From contig NC_018940.1 of NCBI RefSeq assembly GCF_000304475.1, forward strand, positions 1,054,001 through 1,118,000: DNA of 64,000 nucleotides. Reading direction: 5' to 3'. The stretch's first letter is position 1. Every line of letters begins with the position of its first letter. Source of the DNA: Kazachstania africana CBS 2517 (taxonomy: Eukaryota > Ascomycota > Saccharomycetes > Saccharomycetales > Saccharomycetaceae). The notes beneath the pieces were generated by a model. That model searched no databases. It saw only the letters and a list, made by a program, of their open reading frames with translations, and was not told the DNA's origin. Positions 31,276-40,397 of this stretch are shown here, one piece after another. The position numbers were made by a program, and so were the translations under genes.

Positions 31276-31811
31276 GATGAGACAAATGGTAGCAATTGAT
31301 TCATATAAACTTTCTGAAAGTTTTCTGTTATATTTTTGATGTCTATGATGGACTATTTACAACCAGAACTAATCTATTTAGATATCTTGATTATGTTTTG
31401 TTTTGAATGGCCTATTCAATCAAGATCAAGTAATATTTGTAGTTCGTATTCGAACAAATTATCTTTGTTTCCTTTTCTGTGATGCTTGAAGCTTGATCGA
31501 GAGGTCCGCGCGAATAACGCGATTAAAGTGACAGTTGCGATGAGAATGCCAAGCCTTTTTATAACCTTTAATAATAAACTTTTATGCAATCAATTTTGCC
31601 ACATTAAGCAGTAATGTAATGAATTGTTGGGTGATTATTTGGGACTACTAGAAAAACGAGAGACGCTTTCCTCGATACTCTGTTTTTGGAATGACCAATT
31701 TTCTGATGTGATGAGCTTGCCGAAATACTGTTTTGGCAAAAACTCGGGGGTGTTAAGCCATCTACAAATGCTGATCAATAACAGATATATCCGCCGATGG
31801 GTTATTTTTAT
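31276..31811. other. Spacer between the giant gene and RRG8
   Basis: 536 bp holding the promoter of the giant minus-strand gene and the 3' end of RRG8. A short GC-rich patch (GTCCGCGCGAATAACGCG, 31503-31520) stands out from the AT-rich surroundings but matches no element I can name with confidence. Confidence 0.45.
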
Positions 31812-32567
31812 TCAGTTCTTTAAAAAATTAAGTAATTTATATACAAGAATAACCAGATCCATATCTGTTTTTGAATCTAAAAAATGTTTGCTGGGAACTA
31901 CTTCCTCCCCAATACTCTCTTTCAAGGCCCCAAGGTTGATTTGCAGTTGCCTTCCTTTTAGAATGTTTATTATTTCCATTATCTTGGGGTTTGATTCATC
32001 ATATATCACTCCGATGTCTCCCTCTTTTGCTTCATTCTTTAAATGATTTTTATATGCTTGTTTAATAGAATTTATCAGTTCTATCCTGTAATTTTCCAGA
32101 AATGATTGTTTATCCATCGCTATATCAGATGGATTGAGATTTGTGATCTTTGAAGAGTATAGGTGCAGTGGCGATAAAACCATGGGAGATTTTGCCATTT
32201 TTTCGAGTACCTTCTCACTATTGAGTACGTACGAATTTTTCCCTGTTCTTGATTGAATGCTACATAGTTTTAGTTGCTTGCTCTTCATATCAATTTTAGA
32301 TTGTATGAGTAGCAGCTTGGGTGACTTCGTTTTACTAAACCGTTCGTGTCGCATTGGAGATGCTACCAGGTTCGCAAATAGGTTCTGACTTAAATGAAAC
32401 GGGTTCGTACCTGGTTCACTATTGTTGGTGATATACAGTCTTTTCTTCTTACCAGACCATCGCTCAAATTGAGTGAACAACGGAGAAGTTTTATCTGGTA
32501 AGTGCGGCATTATTCTATTTACTTTATCATTTTTGATTAATAGGCTACGCCACGGTTTCATGGACAT
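31812..32567 (-). CDS. RRG8: Mitochondrial protein Rrg8 (respiratory growth, mtDNA maintenance)
   Basis: Assigned mainly by location between the YPR117W-type gene and RGC1 (YPR116W position) and by size, 251 residues against 277 (from memory). Rrg8 is required for respiratory growth and mitochondrial genome stability; its biochemical role is not established. The N terminus (MSMKPWRSLLIKNDKVNRIM) is basic and free of acidic residues up to its Asp, compatible with mitochondrial import, and the whole protein is Lys/Ser-rich with no domain that I recognise. Start is the first ATG; a second Met two codons later is equally possible. Confidence 0.8.
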   Translation of the reverse strand: MSMKPWRSLLIKNDKVNRIMPHLPDKTSPLFTQFERWSGKKKRLYITNNSEPGTNPFHLSQNLFANLVASPMRHERFSKTKSPKLLLIQSKIDMKSKQLKLCSIQSRTGKNSYVLNSEKVLEKMAKSPMVLSPLHLYSSKITNLNPSDIAMDKQSFLENYRIELINSIKQAYKNHLKNEAKEGDIGVIYDESNPKIMEIINILKGRQLQINLGALKESIGEEVVPSKHFLDSKTDMDLVILVYKLLNFLKN

Positions 32568-32916
32568 TCGTTTCCATTAGTTTGGTGCGCTTTCGATTGC
32601 GGTACATCTCCTTTAAATATTACAATATACAAGATAGAGAGAAAGTATTAATGAAAAATTACGCTTTTGGATCAAATGTACCAAATATGGCATAGTGCAT
32701 GATTTGATGAGCGAGAAGGAAAAGCTGGCAGAAATGTTTGTCGTAAATATTGAAGTATCGCTTCTCAGAAAAAAGCAATCGAAGGATGATGATACTGTTG
32801 ACCCCCACAACTACTTCAAACTGGTAAGACGAGAAAAGATAGGTTTAAATAGTGTCACGAGTATATAACATTATATAACCGATCCTACAAAAGTGCTTAA
32901 AAGGAGAAAAAGTTCT
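32568..32916. other. RRG8-RGC1 spacer with a small open frame
   Basis: 349 bp containing the RRG8 promoter and RGC1 3' end. On the plus strand, an ATG-started frame of 53 codons runs from 32707 to 32868, with hydrophilic, charged composition (MSEKEKLAEMFVVNIEVSLL at its start). I do not recognise it; it may be chance. Its opposite orientation makes it overlap the RRG8 promoter. Confidence 0.35.
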
Positions 32917-35196
32917 TCAGGAATAGATCGAATGTGTCAGTTTCAGTGAAAGCTCATTATCTTTATCACTGTCCTTGTCAACCTTCGCCAAGGGAACTCG
33001 GTTGTCTGATATCCTCCTGCCCAAGGAGCCTAAATTAAAAGAGTTTCTCTTGCCTGTTTCGGTTTTTACAATGGGAAAAGTTTTCGTAGGCACAGTTTCG
33101 ACTGATCCATTTCTTGTTCTTTCAACAGTCTTCATGGGAACAGCTGGATCTTTAACAGTTGATTCTACATGCGAACATTTTGGGTCAATGGATTCTTCAT
33201 TGCTTGCCATATTTGCAGTTGTAACCCAAGCTTCCTTTTTGAATGCATCATTGAAAGATGGATGTTCCGCTGTGGGTGACGGTAATGGGGTACGAAGTTT
33301 ATCTGAATCAGAGGAACCAGGTGACGAATGATTGTGCAAATGTCCTTTCACATAATTTATTCTTTCATCGGTATCACTAAAGGAAATTAGTTTGGATATA
33401 TCATGAAGCCACTTGTTAAAACATTCTTTATTATCTGAACGCTTGAAAACCCATTTTATTGACTGCTGGAACTCGAGATTTTTTTGATGGGGATCAGCTG
33501 AAGATGGTAAGTCTCTACGGCTACTGCCCTTCAAAACATTCGATATTATTTTATTTGTTTGACTAGAAGTGGAACTTACTGATGCCGAACGTGGCTTTAT
33601 AATTAACGCATCAATATTATTGAATTTTGCATCACCAACTATAGCGAACTGGTCTTCAGTAATGTCTACTATCTTGCAATTGAGTAATGGTAAACTCACT
33701 TGTGGTTTCAAAATAGACTGTTTTTTAAGGTCATTTTCTGATGCCAGCTTATCTTGAACAAGACCACCACCATTCCAGAATTTGTCATTTGAGAATACAT
33801 GCAAATAAGTAGCAGTTAGAACGTAATAATGCCGCTCGCTATCATCAGCCTTTTGAAGGTAACCTTTTCGAACACATTTCGATAATGGGTGCTTCATATT
33901 TGGATAAATGATATCACGAATATTTCTCTTAGTTGGGATAGTTTCATATGACTTCCAAGCAAGTAGGCAAGTAGGATGGTGTGAAACGAAATGGTTCCAT
34001 TCAGTTGTTGGAGCTTGAGATAAAATACTATGCTGCAACTCATGACATAAGTTTTTAATGACCAATCTTGCCTCTGAATCAAGCAGTGCAGAGTACGTAG
34101 TTAAAACATTTTGAATCATAGAAAAGATGATTTTTTCTAGTTGCATTCCACTCTGTTGTAAATTTATGAATGCGTCTTTCAGGTAATTTTCCTCCATAAT
34201 TTGGCGTCTAAGTTGAATTTGCAGTTGTAAGTTGAGAATAAACGGATCTTCATCACCATCTTTGTATGTTTTAATTGATGATATAAAGTTATTCAAGAGA
34301 TTTGAAGTTATAGGTAACATGTAGTCCAAGTTACTTGCGAAATCATTGTGCAATCCCTTTATTTCTTTGATTTTGTGAGATAGCTCCTTTTTCATTGATT
34401 CTAGTTTTGGTACTACGTTATTGAGAAGTTCCTTTGACACTTTAAAATGCTGATGAGCCATTGAGACATGGTATTTCTTCAAGATAACTTGAATATCTTG
34501 AATTGAACCCGAACCAAAAGTCTGGAAACCTGAAAATGCCGAACCACTTCCATCATCTTCAACAACTGTAGTGTCAGGGCTGGAAGTGCTAGCAGCCTCT
34601 TGTTCTTGGGGCACATTTTGTTGTGCGGGAGGTACCCGCTGGGGTAGTTTAACCAATCTTTTATTCAGTAGGGGATCATTTAATTTATTAGAACCTTCTT
34701 CCAAATCTGTTAAAAATCCGAATTTTACTTCATTCCTCAAACGCGTATTGATTCTACCCATCTGTTCTTCAGCGTAAGCAACTTCCTTTAGATATGATGA
34801 CAGAGATTTCAAGATTTTCTTCCATTTTTGGAACCTATCGACCAGGATGTCAGTTGGATATTCTTTCACAAATGCAGATTCATGGTATGGTTCTGCATTA
34901 TCTGAAGCCGTGACAGCAGCATTTGGGATTCCTGACTCCTTGGGAATTGGAACGCTAACATACAAGGGCATTTTCATTTCTGATGCTGTAGTGACTTTTC
35001 CAGTCGCATCTGGCAATGTCTCATGAGAAACGATGGGATCTTCTTGCAATGACGTATGTAAACTGAATTGAGAAGTGTCAATGGGCAAAACGCTCCTGGG
35101 TGTCGCCTGGTCATCTACATCTGCTATGGCTGTATCGCTGGACTGAGACCTACGTTCTCTTGGTAAAGTCACCGAAGTTATCATTTTATTTTGCAT
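32917..35196 (-). CDS. RGC1: Regulator of the glycerol channel Fps1 (Rgc1/Ask10 family), short form
   Basis: Positive regulator of the aquaglyceroporin Fps1 in osmotic control, related to the TORC2 effectors Slm1/Slm2. Residues about 115-160 begin a BAR-like coiled region (VDRFQKWKKILKSL), continuing through the family segment FGSGSIQDIQVILKKYH (around residue 227) to residue 430 (FVSHHPTCLLAWKS). A PH domain follows, about residues 455-635, starting CVRKGYLQKADDSERHYYVL. The protein is only 759 residues, while S. cerevisiae Rgc1 and Ask10 exceed 1080 (from memory). What is missing is the long Ser-rich tail after the PH domain. The place between RRG8 and a YPR114W-type gene matches YPR115W. 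Confidence 0.9.
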   Translation of the reverse strand: MQNKMITSVTLPRERRSQSSDTAIADVDDQATPRSVLPIDTSQFSLHTSLQEDPIVSHETLPDATGKVTTASEMKMPLYVSVPIPKESGIPNAAVTASDNAEPYHESAFVKEYPTDILVDRFQKWKKILKSLSSYLKEVAYAEEQMGRINTRLRNEVKFGFLTDLEEGSNKLNDPLLNKRLVKLPQRVPPAQQNVPQEQEAASTSSPDTTVVEDDGSGSAFSGFQTFGSGSIQDIQVILKKYHVSMAHQHFKVSKELLNNVVPKLESMKKELSHKIKEIKGLHNDFASNLDYMLPITSNLLNNFISSIKTYKDGDEDPFILNLQLQIQLRRQIMEENYLKDAFINLQQSGMQLEKIIFSMIQNVLTTYSALLDSEARLVIKNLCHELQHSILSQAPTTEWNHFVSHHPTCLLAWKSYETIPTKRNIRDIIYPNMKHPLSKCVRKGYLQKADDSERHYYVLTATYLHVFSNDKFWNGGGLVQDKLASENDLKKQSILKPQVSLPLLNCKIVDITEDQFAIVGDAKFNNIDALIIKPRSASVSSTSSQTNKIISNVLKGSSRRDLPSSADPHQKNLEFQQSIKWVFKRSDNKECFNKWLHDISKLISFSDTDERINYVKGHLHNHSSPGSSDSDKLRTPLPSPTAEHPSFNDAFKKEAWVTTANMASNEESIDPKCSHVESTVKDPAVPMKTVERTRNGSVETVPTKTFPIVKTETGKRNSFNLGSLGRRISDNRVPLAKVDKDSDKDNELSLKLTHSIYS

Positions 35197-35867
35197 TTGC
35201 CTTTATTTGTCGTTCCTATATAGAGGAAACATATGAATGACATTAAAAACTGACTACTTATATAATTTAACAACTAGCATCAACCGACGATACAAGACTG
35301 AAGACGATTACAACGTCAAAACAGATCATTTCTATGTGAAATGGCTGTATAGGAAGTTTGTTCCTTCAAGAAAGTCGCTGTTAAATTCCCTGAACCAAAG
35401 CTTCTCAGGTGCATTGCATGATCCTTTCCAAATATGTAAAGGATTCTCCTCAATTTAACCTATAAACTTTTCAGAAACAATCAACGGTCTTGCGGAACCC
35501 AAACACGAGTTTATATAATCTATGAGGATTTGATACAGCCGGGCGGGCTCTATCAAAGGATGTTTCTCCGGGCATTTCTCAGCAACCAAGTCTTGGGTGA
35601 TTTCCCCGGATTTTTTTTTAATTGGGAAATCATCGAAGAGAAAAATAGTGAACGTTGATTGGTTTCGTGAGCGTTTTTATTCCTTCGAAGGGAATAAATC
35701 AACAGGAGATACGAGGTCCTTTCTGATTTAACGGTAAGTGCATGTGATAATGGTGGCTTGTGTCGCAGGATTGTGCCAGTACGACGATATAGCCGATGTA
35801 CCGCCAAAATAGACATCATATTGTCATTACTGTTATTACTTATTATATATTTTATTAGTGACGTCTC
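35197..35867. other. RGC1 upstream spacer
   Basis: 671 bp between the RGC1 ATG and the stop codon of the first TLC gene, mainly RGC1 promoter. It includes a GC-rich patch near 35538-35580 (CCGGGCGGGC and CCGGGCA-type words) inside otherwise AT-rich DNA, for which I have no confident factor. Short open frames across it look like chance. Confidence 0.45.
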
Positions 35868-36743
35868 TTATGGAGAAGTGATGCTTTTATGGAAGGTTCT
35901 AGATCTTGTGAGGATCTGTTGCGCTTTCAAACACATCTTGCAGAACCAAGATATATTGAGCGTTCCGATTGATAATTGGATCAATATCATAAACCATGTA
36001 TCAAATACGTTGAACTTATCTAGATGGCGTACTTGCCACAGATCAATGCATAGTAATGTCACTTGGTACCAGCCCCATAATATCCTTCCCATAAAAAAGG
36101 TAGCAATGAACAGCAAATCGTTTACTAGCAGCAAATTTTTCCATTCAGGGAAAAAAAATCTGCCAAACCACCTAATATTCAGAAAAGGGTTGGATATTTC
36201 AAAGATGAGGAATATAGGGGCATAGTATTGAATATATGGTTTCAATCCGATATAATAACCCCATGCAGAGACAAATCCGTGTAGTACAAAGAGGGCACTT
36301 GAATAACGGTAAGATGCAATTGTGTCCCAAATAAAATACCCTAATGCATACAAGCAAATTACTTGCGTATTCCTATCCTCATAAAATACACGGGATTGAG
36401 GATCCGTTACACTGTCGTCATTTTTTCTATTTAAAATGGAGTTAAATGATAGATATAACACTATTAACGTTTGTAGAGTAGATGCTACGCGCATACCGCA
36501 TTGGCCTAGTAGCCTCTTGTCACATTTTCCGTTTCTGGTTTTGATAATAGGTATGAAGAACATTTTGATACTTAAAAGGAAGACTGCATGATAGAATAAA
36601 ATGATATAGAGTACGGTATGCAAGTTCAGTAACACTGATTCCGATATTATCACATTTTTCTTTAAAAGAAAAGTATTCACATATTTTGATATCCCATCAT
36701 GGCTCGGCAATTGTACAATAAACGAAATTAATTCTTCTAACAT
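35868..36743 (-). CDS. TLC-domain multi-pass membrane protein, tandem copy 1 (YPR114W type)
   Basis: Integral membrane protein of the TRAM/LAG1/CLN8 (TLC) family, orthologous by position and sequence to YPR114W, whose function is unknown. There are about seven hydrophobic segments across 291 residues. The best conserved stretch runs from GLKPYIQYYAPIFLIFEISN through WGWYQVTLLCIDLW. The HHxxT-like catalytic pair of ceramide synthases is absent (LHGFVS here), so ceramide synthesis is unlikely. It forms a tandem pair with the next gene, same strand; I estimate by eye that they are roughly half identical over the C-terminal 200 residues. First ATG. Confidence 0.88.
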   Translation of the reverse strand: MLEELISFIVQLPSHDGISKYVNTFLLKKNVIISESVLLNLHTVLYIILFYHAVFLLSIKMFFIPIIKTRNGKCDKRLLGQCGMRVASTLQTLIVLYLSFNSILNRKNDDSVTDPQSRVFYEDRNTQVICLYALGYFIWDTIASYRYSSALFVLHGFVSAWGYYIGLKPYIQYYAPIFLIFEISNPFLNIRWFGRFFFPEWKNLLLVNDLLFIATFFMGRILWGWYQVTLLCIDLWQVRHLDKFNVFDTWFMILIQLSIGTLNISWFCKMCLKAQQILTRSRTFHKSITSP

Positions 36744-37727
36744 CCTGCTAGCTTCATAATTCGAGCTCTAAAAATCACTACCCTACAAACCAGGAAGATT
36801 CGTCCCATAGGCCTGCACTTTATATAGCGTTGAATGAACATATAATGATAAATCTATGCACATCCACGTTTTTCTTCCTCGTTCGAGCATTTCTTTGCCC
36901 CTGCATCTCAGCCGAAGCGAACATACTATCTATTACCGGTCTTGGCATATTCTTATCCCACTTTATTTCATTACTGTAAGGGACATTTTCAAATCATTTT
37001 CAACTAACGCTAGAAAATAGATAGTGTATGAACTAAGGAAGGTTAGGCACAAAGCATAAAATGCTGTTATTAGGCTCTTATTCTTTATTATTGTGTTCCT
37101 CCTACTATATATCAAAGGCGTTTTTGACCCATGTTCCGTCCTATATACTTCCTCTGCTTGGTCCGAAATGTAAAAGTTTGAGGCATTTTTTTTGCTGAAC
37201 CAAACGTTAAGATTCCTTATATTCCATATTATGGGAATTGCTTTCATCCTTCTCTTTTCGTTGAATGAATTACGTATTCTGATTTGAATCAAATTAGTTT
37301 GTGCTCTAATTTCCCCTGAGTCAGTGACAGCCGACGATTCTACGAATTATCGTGGTATTTATATAATTCTATTGAGAGGAAGATTTCATTTCACTGAAAG
37401 TGGTGAATAATAGAAACATGCGAAAGTCGCTCACCACTTGAATAATGAGTTTTAGCTTAGTTTTCAGGTTATCGCCCATAATTGCTCTTACAAACTAGTA
37501 TAGAAGGAATTGAGTTGTGCACGCTAAAAAATGGTTGGAATTAAACTCATAAGTGTAACATCTATCTATAGCTGTATCAAAATAATATATAAACAAAATT
37601 GCTAGGAAGTAAAAATCTAACAGTTTTGAAAGTTTTTCTTCTGAAAAATGTATTCGTTAAATTTTAAACGTCACTAATACCACTACATACATAAGGGTTT
37701 CAACTACTTCATTGAAGAAATTCTTTA
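36744..37727. other. Spacer between the two TLC genes
   Basis: 984 bp, promoter of copy 1 and 3' end of copy 2. An open frame on the minus strand at 36963-37292 has no ATG at its head and encodes a basic protein with one hydrophobic segment near its end. I do not regard it as a gene, though a decayed third copy cannot be excluded. Confidence 0.4.
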
Positions 37728-38837
37728 TTATGTGCTGTTCTTTGCCTGGTCATTTTTGCCCTTAATCACTTTAATAGCAACAGAAACCATGGATGAGAAC
37801 CATACGACGTTCAAGACATCCAGGATTAAGTTACCTATTACAATTATCCATGTGTCTAATGGACGGTACTGAGGCATATTTCTGACATTGTAGAAATCTA
37901 TGCATAGAACAGCTATTTGATACCATCCCCAAGCAATTCTACCTAAAAAGAAAGTGATCATCAAAATTAGATTATTGAAGAGTAGAGTCTTGTCCCAATT
38001 TGGCACATATTTTAGGCCAAACCATCTAAAATTCAAAAATGGGTTAGATATTTCAAAAATCAAAAATACTGGGGCATAGTATTGTAGATATGGCTTTAGC
38101 CCGATAAAGTAAACAATCGTCGAGACAACACCGTGTAGTACAAAGGGTAATGTGGAGTAGACTGCAGAAATACATATATCCCATATGAAATAACCTAGAG
38201 CAAAGAGACAAACAGTTTGAGTGTCACGATTTTCACCAAAAATTCTCTCCTCTGAACTTGGATACCTAATACTTAACATTTCACGTTGTTTTAAAATTCC
38301 GATAGATAAGTATAAGACGACGACTGTTTGTAGGAAAGAAATAAAGTGAATTCCTGATTGAATGACTAGATTGTGACGCTTCTTCTCATCATCCTTCTCA
38401 TCCTTGAATTTCCTATTTACATGAGGAGGAAACAAAAACCAAATACTAAATAAGAAGGCTGTTTGATAAAATAAGGCTATGTACAGGATAGAATGAAGAT
38501 TATTCAAAATCGACCTTGATTCGACAAAACCATTAGTTTCTAAAAGTGGAATTAATGTGGTTTTAAAAAACACTGGTTGGGGTAGGTTCAATAAAAAGTC
38601 TATCAAACTTTGCATGGCAACAGATATAATTGACCCAGGAGGTAAATGCGGTATGTTAAGCGATGGCTGCAATACCATAATCCATTTATATAGATATTTT
38701 TTTCGAGAGCGAGATCTCTTTCCATTTTTCATATTCCAAAAGAAACGACGCACTGCAGATATTTTATAAAGGCGACAATAAAAAGAAAAAAAAATCTGGA
38801 GTATCTCGATTGAAACAAACGACAGACGCCAATACAT
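37728..38837 (-). CDS. TLC-domain multi-pass membrane protein, tandem copy 2 (YPR114W type)
   Basis: Second member of the tandem pair, with the same TLC core (GLKPYLQYYAPVFLIFEISN and WGWYQIAVLCIDFYN) and about seven membrane segments. From the first ATG it has 369 residues, but the first 74 have no counterpart in copy 1. The DNA for that extension contains a poly-A tract (38781-38798) and a minus-strand TATATAAA (38685-38692), which look like promoter. The ATG at 38615 (MQSLIDFL, 295 residues) aligns with the start of copy 1, and the ATG at 38678 would give 316 residues, near my recollection of YPR114W. I give the longest frame but think a later start is more likely. Function unknown. Confidence 0.85.
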   Translation of the reverse strand: MYWRLSFVSIEILQIFFSFYCRLYKISAVRRFFWNMKNGKRSRSRKKYLYKWIMVLQPSLNIPHLPPGSIISVAMQSLIDFLLNLPQPVFFKTTLIPLLETNGFVESRSILNNLHSILYIALFYQTAFLFSIWFLFPPHVNRKFKDEKDDEKKRHNLVIQSGIHFISFLQTVVVLYLSIGILKQREMLSIRYPSSEERIFGENRDTQTVCLFALGYFIWDICISAVYSTLPFVLHGVVSTIVYFIGLKPYLQYYAPVFLIFEISNPFLNFRWFGLKYVPNWDKTLLFNNLILMITFFLGRIAWGWYQIAVLCIDFYNVRNMPQYRPLDTWIIVIGNLILDVLNVVWFSSMVSVAIKVIKGKNDQAKNST

Positions 38838-39457
38838 TCACGTAACACCGATTACTTTGTCGAACTGTGTCTGGAAATACTTTACGTCAAACTTTATTTT
38901 GCTATGACTTTCAGTTATACTCTGCTACTTGAATATTATATATTGGTCAGTATCAGTTATTGGTAAAGTTGCTCCAGAAGCTACATATTCATCATATAAA
39001 ACCGCAAAAAGCATGGTAAATGAATCAGTTACCACTTGAATGACAAAACGCATGCCTTCACTAGCAGCCACGGTTCATTTCACCTTTAATTGTACGAGGA
39101 ATTTAGAATTTTAGGCGATTGCAGTTAGTTGTACAGAATGAAAGTGAGCAGTCTTACATGTCTTGAACTATAGTCACTGCACGTAACGAAGACCCCACCA
39201 CTTAAGAATTTGGAAGATTTTCGACCACTTAATCAGTTCACTAAGTGCATATTTTCTCTTGCCTTTTACGTAATAACGAAAAGCATTCTCGATGTTTGAT
39301 TTTATCTTAGACTTATTTTGCCATCCGTATTAATTGGAAACAGTACAAACCATCGACAAAAGTTACGTAGTAGTTCCGTTAGATTATTCGTCTTTTCAGT
39401 ATACATACTAATGTGTATAATACAAATACATAAATAAGGCATGAAGAATGTCATAGC
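38838..39457. other. Spacer upstream of TLC copy 2
   Basis: 620 bp between the longest start of TLC copy 2 and the PIS1 stop codon. No gene, RNA or recognised element was seen. Confidence 0.45.
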
Positions 39458-40120
39458 TTACTTCTTACTTTTTTCAGTGGCATCCTTAGCATCAGCATTA
39501 GCCAAAATTAGAGCTGCTCTTTGCAATTGAATGACATTGGCAAATTGTTTGAAGAGGAATAATGGTGTACTGATGATCACAACCCATTTACCAATGGTGT
39601 GATAGTTGTCAAAGGCACACCAGTATAGACCACCATAGAAACATTCATTGAAAAAGCAGACAGTGAATAGAACATCCCTTCTGCTGTAGTACAAATTTAA
39701 TAATTTGGATGACTCTTTTGAGACGGTCTTATGGGAACCGGAACCACTGCTTAAACTAGCATACATGTGCATATAATGACTAGAAATATCTAAAGCTAAC
39801 AAAACTTGTAAGAAAAATGCTAGATTTGGGAAAGCGAGGGTTAAGAAGCAGATCAACCCGGCAGTCGTGGCTCTATCTGTAACCATGTCTAAAACAGCCC
39901 CTAAGCGACTTACTTGGTTGTATCTTCTAGCAGCTGTACCATCGGCAGCATCCAATAAGCAGGAAACTGCATACACCAAACCTGTCATGGTAGGATACCT
40001 TGGCATAGTCAAAAAGGAAATGATGGCAGTAATAACACGGGCATATCCAATCAAATTTGGAATGTACCTTAAAACATCAGTAGAAGTAACTACTTTGCTT
40101 TTAATCTCTTCTTTGGCCAT
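39458..40120 (-). CDS. PIS1: Phosphatidylinositol synthase Pis1
   Basis: Essential ER membrane enzyme that makes phosphatidylinositol from CDP-diacylglycerol and inositol. The CDP-alcohol phosphotransferase motif is complete: D57, D60-G61, A64-R65, G74, D78 and D82 (DAADGTAARR then GAVLDMVTD), with all catalytic and metal-binding Asp present. There are several hydrophobic segments over 220 residues, the same length as S. cerevisiae Pis1. The start ATG at 40120 gives the usual MAKEEIKSKV. The gene lies beside the YPR114W-type genes as in S. cerevisiae (YPR113W). Confidence 0.97.
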   Translation of the reverse strand: MAKEEIKSKVVTSTDVLRYIPNLIGYARVITAIISFLTMPRYPTMTGLVYAVSCLLDAADGTAARRYNQVSRLGAVLDMVTDRATTAGLICFLTLAFPNLAFFLQVLLALDISSHYMHMYASLSSGSGSHKTVSKESSKLLNLYYSRRDVLFTVCFFNECFYGGLYWCAFDNYHTIGKWVVIISTPLFLFKQFANVIQLQRAALILANADAKDATEKSKK

Positions 40121-40397
40121 GATTTAAGTCTTCAGCTTTAGCAATTACTCACTATTTAACAGCAGAACAAAAATTGTTTCAATATGGACGTTGTTCCTTT
40201 ATATTCCTTTCCACTTTCTCGAGAAATTTGGCAAAGTCGAAAAAAAAACAGCTCAGGAACGGAAAGCCGAATATTTCTCTGCGTTTAAGGAACGCATATA
40301 TTTTAACAATTAATTGCCTTTTAAAAAAACATATTAAATAATTCTTTTGCCTTTATATTTAACATAATTATACAACATTATACATCAAATCTCATGC

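Noticed and set aside
36963..37292. 109-codon frame between the TLC genes with one hydrophobic segment
   Set aside because: Starts with TTG, no ATG near the head, no family match, and lies in a promoter region.
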